Position numbers and translations under genes: made by a program. A stretch of 64,000 bases of DNA, taken from an uncultured Bacilli bacterium (GTDB lineage: Bacteria; Bacillota_I; Bacilli_A; RF39; UBA660). The notes under the pieces are model-generated. The model was not told the origin of the DNA. It made no database searches and saw only the letters and a list, made by a program, of their open reading frames with translations. This document shows, one piece after another, positions 56,116 through 62,065 of the stretch. The stretch is from the NCBI GenBank assembly GCA_947632415.1, contig CANRPB010000001.1, positions 1-64,000 of the forward strand. The letters run 5' to 3'. The stretch's first letter is position 1. The number at the start of each line of letters is the position of its first letter.

Positions 56116-56267
56116 TTTAGGTATAATTTATAGTAAATTGTTGATAATGTTACTAATAGAATTACGATTATAAATCGCATAGGCAATGTTAAAATAGGGT
56201 AAATAGCTAATACTACAAGTAAGTAGATTATTATCGCAGCTATTATTGCTTTACTTGCTTTCTTCAT
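56112..56267 (-). CDS. Small two-helix membrane protein
   Basis: 51 codons, ATG 56267 to TGA. A basic start is followed by two hydrophobic helices separated by a short turn (LTLPMRF). Ends with ATGA overlap to the lipoprotein gene, so they are co-translated. Confidence 0.6.
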   Translation of the reverse strand: MKKASKAIIAAIIIYLLVVLAIYPILTLPMRFIIVILLVTLSTIYYKLYLK

Positions 56268-56367
56268 ACTTCTTAAGTTTATTGATTAAACGTTAATTGG
56301 TTCGGCCCTCTGGCTAGGTCTTTTATCTTGCTAGGTGCGACGGCCATTTATTGAGAACAGGTGAGGC

Positions 56368-56805
56368 TTATTCAGCCTCGCCCATTCTTTGCAGAAAATC
56401 TGCTCTGTCGATAAAATCGGCAAAGCAGCTGGTCTGCCGTGCAAACGCCAGTTGTCCAGCGTCTATTTTTACGGCGTTGTCGTAAAAATATGTTGCACTA
56501 CGCGTAGCGTCTGCATACACATCTGACTCGGAACGAGACAGACCTTGTATCGTACGGTACGTACGAAGTGTACCGTTTCTGTCCAACTGGACAGGAACAA
56601 TTTGTGCTGACCATTTGGTCAATTGCAACTGATCGCCTTCAGCAATCTCTCCGTCTCTGTAAAAGAGACGTGAAATCTCTGTGACGCCAGTCTCGAGATT
56701 CTTGAATCTGGCCATGAAGCCAGTTTTACGTTCAGTCTCAGTAAGTTCTACGCACTCAGCTGATATTGTCTCTCTCTTGAGAGACCAGAAAATGTCTTTA
56801 GCCAT
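56368..56805 (-). CDS. Conserved-type protein encoded by a hairpin-filled gene
   Basis: 145 aa from ATG 56805 (MAKDIFWSLKRETISAE); an upstream in-frame start would run through the GC-rich leader. From memory the protein has the look of a crAss-like conserved protein (segments such as LFYRDGEIAEGDQL and TKWSAQIVPVQLD), but its function is unknown to me. The gene is markedly less AT-rich than its neighbours, and its DNA consists of a succession of perfect inverted repeats through the coding sequence. TAA stop, with a GAGGCT/AGCCTC hairpin at 56,363-56,379 that overlaps the last codons and probably ends transcription or stabilises the RNA. First gene of the minus operon, so likely strongly expressed. 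Confidence 0.75.
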   Translation of the reverse strand: MAKDIFWSLKRETISAECVELTETERKTGFMARFKNLETGVTEISRLFYRDGEIAEGDQLQLTKWSAQIVPVQLDRNGTLRTYRTIQGLSRSESDVYADATRSATYFYDNAVKIDAGQLAFARQTSCFADFIDRADFLQRMGEAE

Positions 56806-56975
56806 GATAAAGCAGTTTTGATAACACAACACGAGGCGGGGGTCCTTCCCTCGCGAAGTGGGTCGGGGGCGTTTGATGTGATAATTCCACGCATTCACTT
56901 TTATACCAATCAAAAAATTTTTCAGAAATTTTTAAAATCCAGTCTAGTATATGATAACCTGTTAGATGCCCATAG

Positions 56976-57070
56976 AGGCTATTTTAAAGCGATTTAAGAC
57001 ACTTTTAGGTACTGAGTAGTATAAGTGTAAGGTTGAATATAGATAATGGCTTAGAAAGCCTTAAAATGAG
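56976..57070. repeat. Intergenic TTTTAAGGC-type repeat, copy B
   Basis: GAGGCTATTTTAAAGCG followed by TTTAAGACACTTTT matches copy A at 51,664 with a few changes, and GGCTTAGAAAGCCTTAAAAT near 57,047 is the inverted partner. The distance between the two halves is similar in both copies. It lies in the divergent region, which favours a promoter or origin role. Confidence 0.55.
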
Positions 57071-57127
57071 TCAGCTTGGGGGAGAGAATGCTTTTATACA
57101 CTAAAACCTTCGGTTTTAAATAAGAGG

Positions 57128-57234
57128 GGGTTCTCTTCTTTCTTTTTATTTATTTTTCTTTCTTTAGGAAGTAGATTCTAAAGGAGAAACCCTTTCTTTC
57201 TTGTTCTTTCTTTTTCTTTCTTCTCTTGTAGTAT
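57128..57234 (+). repeat. Polypyrimidine tract with TTTCTTTC repeats
   Basis: A run of T and C made largely of TTTC and TTCT units, broken by a short purine-rich insert (AGGAAGTAGATTCTAAAGGAG). On the plus strand it is upstream of the first plus-strand gene. It could form unusual DNA structure or an RNA-binding site; function unknown. Confidence 0.5.
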
Positions 57235-57316
57235 TGACAGTTAAAATTTTATAATAGCAACTACAACTAAATGCGCTATTACGCGTTATATACCACACAA
57301 TACCCAATTAAGTGAA

Positions 57317-57502
57317 ATGAGACGAATAGTAAAACCAGTAGTTTACACCGGTAAACTAATTGAATACGAAGGTAAACAATACAGGTTATACCCTGAGAGA
57401 AGTATCTGTGGTTGCAATGGTTGTGACTTACTTGGTAAACAAAGTTGTGTAGCTGAATTGACTAAATACTGCACACAAGGTTATATCTTAAAGAAAGTAT
57501 GA
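57317..57502 (+). CDS. Small cysteine-rich protein A
   Basis: 61 aa. A CxCxxC ... C ... C arrangement (ICGCNGCDLL, then C at about 44 and 52) suggests a zinc or disulfide knot. It ends in TGA sharing an A with the next ATG. It looks like a paralogue of the next gene: both have an EYEGKQYR/EIAGKQYY-like strand followed by the cysteine knot. Function unknown; first gene of the plus operon. Confidence 0.65.
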   Translation: MRRIVKPVVYTGKLIEYEGKQYRLYPERSICGCNGCDLLGKQSCVAELTKYCTQGYILKKV

Positions 57503-57711
57503 TGTTACATGACCCTGAACTAGCAGAGATTATCAAAAACCATTAGCCAGTCGAAATTGCAGGTAAACAGTACTACATTGAACCAAATCGTAGTGGTTCC
57601 TGTGATGGTTGCGCTTTTGAAGGCAAAAGTAAATGCCCATAGCGAGCAGTCACGTATTGTTGCTCAAATGGTGGAAATATATTAATTGCAGTTGATAATG
57701 GATAGAAATAA
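57502..57711 (+). CDS. Small cysteine-rich protein B, TAG-containing paralogue
   Basis: 69 aa, read only if three TAG codons (codons 15, 52 and 68) are sense; TAA stop at 57709-57711. Cysteines in CDGCAFEGKSKCP and TYCC match those of the preceding protein. The end overlaps the start of the next gene by 14 bases. Likely arose by tandem duplication. Function unknown. Confidence 0.7.
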
Positions 57712-58006
57712 ATTGAATGAAGAGTGGTTGTCTCTTAAAAAACAACAGAATGAAATACAGGCTAAGTTACAACGTATTGACTACGCGTTACGTAGTGATG
57801 ATGAATTAGCTGATGTCTTCATGAATGATAAGTTGAAATTAGATGTTGTACCTAATGATGTTCCTGCACTAGCTGGTGTATCAATGGTTGCCGTAATAGA
57901 TGCCGATGCATACTTGATTGAAATCATAGATGGTTGGGTAGCTAAGCTGCAAATTAAAGAGAAGACAACAGTAGAGAAGTACTTAGAAATGTGTAAAGTT
58001 AAATAA
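57698..58006 (+). CDS. Hypothetical protein with coiled-coil N-terminus
   Basis: 102 aa from ATG 57698 (MDRNKLNEEWLSLKKQQNE). Residues 1-40 are a probable coiled coil; the rest is acidic with hydrophobic strands. TAA stop, one base before the next ATG. Not recognised. Confidence 0.65.
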   Translation: MDRNKLNEEWLSLKKQQNEIQAKLQRIDYALRSDDELADVFMNDKLKLDVVPNDVPALAGVSMVAVIDADAYLIEIIDGWVAKLQIKEKTTVEKYLEMCKVK

Positions 58007-58007
58007 G

Positions 58008-58358
58008 ATGGAAGATAAGATATTAGAAACTGTACTCAACGACCTGCAATACGTATGCGTAAAGGACGTACTGGTTAAACCATTGGAACCGATAATGGTT
58101 ACCAAAGAAATCACTGAACAAGTACCTAATGGGGAAGTGGATGAACAAGGTTTTAACCTATATGACACTAAAACAGAAATTAAAGAAGTAGAATCTAATT
58201 GGGCTACTGGCGTAGTATTGACTGTACCTGCAAACGTGGAAGCAGCCTTCAAACCAGGTGATACAGTTGTGTACAACAAGAAGTTTGCAATGGATTTTGA
58301 CCTATTTAGAGACAGTAAACTGATTAAACCGTACGACGTAATAGCAATTAAGAAATAA
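58008..58358 (+). CDS. GroES-like co-chaperonin
   Basis: 116 aa with the co-chaperonin pattern: VLVKPLEPIMV near the start, a mobile-loop-like charged middle, then TGVVLTVPANVE, FKPGDTVVYNKKF and a final LIKPYDVIAIKK strand. These correspond to the GroES barrel strands and the closing LxExDILA-type end. It would cap a chaperonin to help fold virion proteins. No GroEL gene is visible here. TAA stop. Confidence 0.6.
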   Translation: MEDKILETVLNDLQYVCVKDVLVKPLEPIMVTKEITEQVPNGEVDEQGFNLYDTKTEIKEVESNWATGVVLTVPANVEAAFKPGDTVVYNKKFAMDFDLFRDSKLIKPYDVIAIKK

Positions 58359-58359
58359 G

Positions 58360-58767
58360 ATGGAATACAGAGTAATTAAAGAGTTCGGTTCAGCAAAGAA
58401 GGGTGACGTATTGGAAAGTGATAACTCCGGTTTTGTGTCGTTCGATGTAACTGAAAAAAGCGGTAGAAGTGAGTACACTAGGGCAATGACACTTGATGTG
58501 GATACTGCTGAATGCATGGTTGAAGATGGTTATCTTGAAAGAGTTACAGACGAATGTTGCTGTGAGGATTGCACTTGCAAGAAGATTGAAGACACAGTAG
58601 AACTGATCGATACCTTGATTGAACAGTACGACAAAGATCACAAAGATACACTGGAAAAGGCTGAAAAAGGTGAGATACCGCCTTGTGTTAAAGTTGAAGC
58701 TGAGACCGTGTACTATAACTTAAATAAAGTACTCAACAAGATTAAAAACGAGTTACTAGATGAATAA
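58360..58767 (+). CDS. Hypothetical protein with cysteine cluster
   Basis: 135 aa. The N-terminal 65 residues look like a small beta barrel (KKGDVLESDNSGFVSFDV). A dense cluster CCCEDCTCKK follows, which could bind metal, and the C-terminal part is helical. TAA stop overlapping the next start by 8 bases. Not recognised. Confidence 0.65.
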   Translation: MEYRVIKEFGSAKKGDVLESDNSGFVSFDVTEKSGRSEYTRAMTLDVDTAECMVEDGYLERVTDECCCEDCTCKKIEDTVELIDTLIEQYDKDHKDTLEKAEKGEIPPCVKVEAETVYYNLNKVLNKIKNELLDE

Positions 58768-59152
58768 ATTAGTGAAGACCTTAAGTAAAACCGATTTACT
58801 CAAGGAATTCCTAAAAAGCTTAAATGGGGTACTAAGTATAACTAACAAAGAATTAAGGATACTACAAGTATTGATTGATATACAGCTTGGTAATACTGAG
58901 TTAGATTAGACGACTGATATTACTGGTGGAGTACTGAATAAATATGCTAGAAAGTATATCATGAATAAGCTAAATGTTTCGCCAGAAAATTTAAGTAGAT
59001 ATTTCACTAAATTCAAGAAGTTAGGTATATTAGTACCCAGTAGGCAATATGTCGGGGAATACGTAGTCAATAAAGCATTGATACCTGAGATAATCGGTGA
59101 TAGGGTGCAAATAGTAATAATACTGAAGATAGATGAAAGAAATGAAAAGTAA
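58760..59152 (+). CDS. Probable winged helix-turn-helix protein
   Basis: 130 aa if one in-frame TAG (codon 51) is read; TAA stop. LSITNKELRILQVLIDIQ followed by LNVSPENLSRYFTKFKKLGI has the spacing of a winged HTH, with the second helix as recognition helix. It may regulate transcription of this operon. Starts inside the gene before it and overlaps the next by 20 bases. Confidence 0.65.
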
Positions 59153-59534
59153 AGTGGTTGCGTTAAAGCCTGGCACAATATTGTGTTGGAAGGACTATAA
59201 CATGTTTAAGACCGCTTGGAGTAAATTAACCGGTAAGCATTTAGATTATAACCGTTTTGTGATATTGATTGAGCCAACTGATTTTATCACAAGTAGTGAA
59301 TACAATAGTAATGCTTATGAACCGGTACGAGTATACAACCAGAAGGAAATAGCTAAATTAGTGAAGCTAGTGAAAGCAAATAAGGACAACACTACTTTTG
59401 CAGACATTAAAGTGATTGTTAATGCTATCAGACCAAAAACATTTGATGCCGTACTTACTTTAGATGACTGCAAATACTATAAAAAATTGGATTTAAATGC
59501 GAACGCCATCGAGTATTTATACAAAGCTGAGTAA
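59133..59534 (+). CDS. Hypothetical protein
   Basis: 133 aa (ATG 59133; 59142 is an alternative start). The N-terminus VVALKPGTILCWKDYNMF looks like a peptidase- or NlpC/YiiX-type opening but no catalytic set is visible. TAA stop. Overlaps both neighbours. Confidence 0.6.
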   Translation: MKEMKSKVVALKPGTILCWKDYNMFKTAWSKLTGKHLDYNRFVILIEPTDFITSSEYNSNAYEPVRVYNQKEIAKLVKLVKANKDNTTFADIKVIVNAIRPKTFDAVLTLDDCKYYKKLDLNANAIEYLYKAE

Positions 59535-59748
59535 CCAGTATAATATACCGTACCAAGTTATAGAAGTAATATGTAACAGTCCATTTAGGTTTGCTAGCGA
59601 AGCGATAAGTTAGTATGTCCAGAAGCCGATAAGATTTTAGTACTTGGGTAAATTTAAGTTAAAGAAGAGATATGAGTAGAAAGACAATACCGAGCAATGT
59701 GAAGGAGTTCAGTCCAGTGATATACCCGAGACTACTGTGGGTAGCTAA
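59497..59748 (+). CDS. Small conserved-type protein with in-frame TAG
   Basis: 83 aa, start ATG 59497 overlapping the previous gene by 38 bases. Two TAG codons interrupt the core (FASEAIS-Q-YVQKPIRF-Q-YLGKFKLKKRYE). A third TAG follows at the start of the next gene; if read, the protein continues for 23 residues to TAA 59748, overlapping that gene by 77 bases. The core resembles a small phage protein family ending in a YLGKF strand. Invisible under the standard code. Confidence 0.65.
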
Positions 59749-60115
59749 ATCATTGGATAACCTAGGTGATTACTTTGTATTCTTATCGAATAGCAACAGC
59801 GACAAAGAAGTAAGCTTTGAAGACATGGTTGATGATATAGATAATGGTGGTGGTATAATGGTGACTTGCAAGGTCATGCGGAAGTCTGATAATAAACTAG
59901 GTGTAATGGTCATATTCGTCGATTTAGATGACTTTAATCCGTCAGTGATACCACATGAAGCAGTACATGTTGCAGATTATTACTATGAACAACTCGGTAT
60001 GTATACTCAAAATTTCTGTGATGGCAATGAATCTTATGCCTATTTAGTTGGCTGGGCTGGTGGTTGCATTAGTAAAACGGTTAGTGAATTAAAAGCTGAA
60101 GAATATGACGATTGA
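59672..60115 (+). CDS. Small zinc metallopeptidase-like protein
   Basis: 147 aa. IPHEAVHVADY gives the zincin motif HExxH (His92, Glu93, His96), and NESYAYLVGW about 20 residues later supplies the third-ligand Glu as in SprT/minimal gluzincin-like families. A beta-strand pair precedes the motif. TGA stop. It may process virion proteins. The active-site residues all appear intact. Confidence 0.75.
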   Translation: MSRKTIPSNVKEFSPVIYPRLLWVAKSLDNLGDYFVFLSNSNSDKEVSFEDMVDDIDNGGGIMVTCKVMRKSDNKLGVMVIFVDLDDFNPSVIPHEAVHVADYYYEQLGMYTQNFCDGNESYAYLVGWAGGCISKTVSELKAEEYDD

Positions 60116-60425
60116 GGAAAGTAAGGCGATGTGGGAGTTAGAGAAAGAGAATACTGACTACACTAAACTTAGTAAAGAAATGAAGCAGTTATATGACAAA
60201 GTAGATGAGTTAATTAACGCTGGTGTCATTACTTATGAGGAATTCACTAGTGATACCATAGATGCAATGACTACCAATATTGTCAATAACGGCAAAGCAA
60301 ATAAGAACCCAGATAGGTATGAACAAGTAAAAGTGATGTGTCTTGATTTACTTGAAAAGTATAATAACATAAAGACTGATAACAATGATAAAGGAGCAAT
60401 CGACAATGAAGAAATTACTAATTGA
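60105..60425 (+). CDS. Hypothetical helical protein
   Basis: 106 aa, start overlaps the peptidase end by 11 bases. Acidic, Asn/Lys-rich, helical, with a long charged C-terminus. TAA stop. Not recognised. Confidence 0.6.
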   Translation: MTIEESKAMWELEKENTDYTKLSKEMKQLYDKVDELINAGVITYEEFTSDTIDAMTTNIVNNGKANKNPDRYEQVKVMCLDLLEKYNNIKTDNNDKGAIDNEEITN

Positions 60426-60705
60426 TAAATACGCCAACTTAATACTGTTTGATGAATCTACTAACAGTATTGAAGAATTGCCTGAAGAGTGTGATATATC
60501 TACTGCTTTTGTAGCTGAAGAAGATGGTCAAGCGATTAGTAGAACTGAAGTAGTTAATTATAAAGCTGGTGACTTAGTGATAGTCTTTAGAGCATACAAG
60601 AAAGATAACTGGTTAAATAAGACTGTTGTTTGTAATGACGTGTTTGCCAAAGATGACGTGGTTGCTTGGTATAAATCATTAAAAACAGATAATGAAGCTA
60701 TTTGA
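60406..60705 (+). CDS. Hypothetical protein
   Basis: 99 aa from ATG 60406 (MKKLLIDKYANLILFDE), chosen over the earlier 60385 ATG because of better fit to a normal N-terminus. Beta-rich middle. TGA stop, overlapping the next gene by 14 bases. Not recognised. Confidence 0.6.
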   Translation: MKKLLIDKYANLILFDESTNSIEELPEECDISTAFVAEEDGQAISRTEVVNYKAGDLVIVFRAYKKDNWLNKTVVCNDVFAKDDVVAWYKSLKTDNEAI

Positions 60706-61222
60706 CATTCTAGCTGGCGAGGTTGTCATTCATTCTGATGCATTAGGATTACCACCGTTTAAGAAGATATGGGATGCTAATAAGAAGAATAAGGAACACG
60801 TCACTAAAGTAATCAGTTACATAGTACTAATGCATAAATATGATAGTCCTTATGTGCAGAGTATGGATGATGCTAGTAGAGAGAGTAAGCTTAAGAGGGA
60901 CATATTCGGTGATGAAAAGTATTAGCTTACACCTGATGAATTAGTCTGTGAACAGGAATATGAAGCATTACTGAATACTAGGACATTATAGATGCTCAAT
61001 AACATGAGGCTTAAGTTGGATAGTATCAGTAACTATTACAAGGATTCCTTAGAAGTAGAATTGGATGAGAAGAAGATAAAGGATTTATTAGCAGGTATGA
61101 CTTCAGTAGGTGGCGTACTAAAGAGTATAGATTCATTAGAGAATATGGTTAAAGCTGAAGAGTTATCAATGAGCAAAGTTAAAGGTGATGCTAAGGTTAA
61201 CCCATATGAGCTTGCTAAGTAA
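60692..61222 (+). CDS. Virion-associated or packaging-region protein
   Basis: 176 aa when two TAG codons (78 and 100) are read; TAA stop. The N-terminal half (LFDILAGEVVIHSDALGLPPFKKIWDANK, in sections) and the helical C-terminal half form one frame that the standard code breaks in two. The next large gene is TerL, so it may take part in packaging or virion assembly. Family not recognised. Confidence 0.65.
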
Positions 61223-61269
61223 AATACAAGATTTGCAACTAAATAGATTAATTACGTTATAGGACAAGT

Positions 61270-61395
61270 ATGAAGAAATTTAATATCACAATTGATTTAA
61301 CAAAAGATGCTGAAGATGTTCTTGAACAGATTGAAGAAGCATCTAAGCAGTTAAAGAAGAAAACACTCTGGCAGAGAATTAAGAGTTGGTTTTAA
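61270..61395 (+). CDS. Small amphipathic protein
   Basis: 41 aa, ATG 61270 to TAA. Acidic start and a basic, tryptophan-containing end (KKTLWQRIKSWF) that could lie on a membrane. A 7-bp hairpin AGCTTAA/TTAAGCT at 61,396-61,418 follows the stop. Confidence 0.6.
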   Translation: MKKFNITIDLTKDAEDVLEQIEEASKQLKKKTLWQRIKSWF

Positions 61396-61429
61396 AGCTT
61401 AATCGGCTGTGTTAAGCTATATTGAAAGC

Positions 61430-61556
61430 AGCTGCTCCCTTACGTGGTGGGGAGGGTAAATGAGTACACCACGTGCATTTCCGCTTGATGTATGATTGCT
61501 TAGCATAATTCCCTCTAAAGGAATAGGACCTGGAGCAGAACCGGGAGCGGGGACCA
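61430..61556 (+). ncRNA. Candidate structured RNA with alternative pairing
   Basis: No ORF. Less AT-rich than its surroundings. CTGCTCC (61,432-61,438) can pair fully with GGAGCAG (61,532-61,538), and the overlapping GCTCCC can instead pair with GGGAGC about ten bases later. Inside are ACGTGGTG/CACCACGT and ATTCC/GGAAT stems. The shape recalls a multi-branched RNA or a switch. The class is not identified. Confidence 0.45.
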
Positions 61557-61567
61557 ATTAAAATGTT

Positions 61568-61840
61568 ATGAAGTATAAGATTATAGGCGATCCGTTACCG
61601 TACAAGGAGGTGGGTGTTATATATGAAAATTCTAAACGTATCTGTGATGCTGATGAAGGTTGGGCTTCTATAATTAAGTGCGATGATGAGTATTACAGAC
61701 TAGACGAAGTTGACGGTTTGCATATTCACCCTGTTATGATAACTGATTCCAGTGCTGGACCAGCTGTAAATGAAGATGAACCAGAACACATTAGACGATT
61801 AAGACAGCACGGTTATTGGGATACTTCAGAAGATAATTAA
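61568..61840 (+). CDS. Hypothetical acidic protein
   Basis: 90 aa, TAA stop, acidic C-terminus (NEDEPEHIRRLRQHG). Beta-rich first half with an Asp/Glu-rich loop. Not recognised. The following 135 bases (61,841-61,975) hold two hairpins, ACTGTT/AACAGT and CCCGGT/ACCGGG, and no gene. Confidence 0.6.
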   Translation: MKYKIIGDPLPYKEVGVIYENSKRICDADEGWASIIKCDDEYYRLDEVDGLHIHPVMITDSSAGPAVNEDEPEHIRRLRQHGYWDTSEDN

Positions 61841-61975
61841 GATAGTGAAGCGTGGCGCGAACGTAACGTAACCTCCTAAGTCACTTACTGTTAATCAACA
61901 GTGAACACAGCTAATGATGGACCTAATCGTAAGTAGGCTAGTTTCCCGGTATCTAGGACACTAAAACCGGGTCAC

Positions 61976-62047
61976 TGCGGGGTGGAGAAGAGACATCTCG
62001 TCTGGCTCATAACCAGAAGATCGCAGGTTTGAATCCTGCCCCCGCAA
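61976..62047 (+). tRNA. tRNA-Met (CAT anticodon)
   Basis: 72 bases with all arms: acceptor TGCGGGG/CCCCGCA, D stem GAGA/TCTC, anticodon stem TCTGG/CCAGA around CTCATAA, variable loop AGATC, T arm GCAGG-TTTGAAT-CCTGC. The anticodon is CAT. The anticodon stem lacks three consecutive G-C pairs, so an elongator Met or, if the C is lysidine-modified, Ile2 is more likely than an initiator. No CCA is encoded. Confidence 0.9.
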
Positions 62048-62065
62048 CAATCAAGATATTTTACC

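Larger units (their letters stand above)
56806..57316. promoter_or_regulatory. Divergent intergenic region between the two operons
   Basis: No gene seen. Next to the minus operon it is GC-rich (56,838-56,875) with CGAGG/CCTCG inverted repeats; further on it is very AT-rich, then carries the repeat at 56,976-57,070 and a polypyrimidine tract. It must contain start sites for both directions. TTGACA at about 57,235 and TATAAT at about 57,251 are only ten bases apart, so no standard promoter is claimed. Confidence 0.6.

Noticed and set aside
57235..57256. TTGACA/TATAAT promoter
   Set aside because: The two boxes are only ten bases apart, far from the normal 16-18, and Bacteroidales use different promoter sequences.
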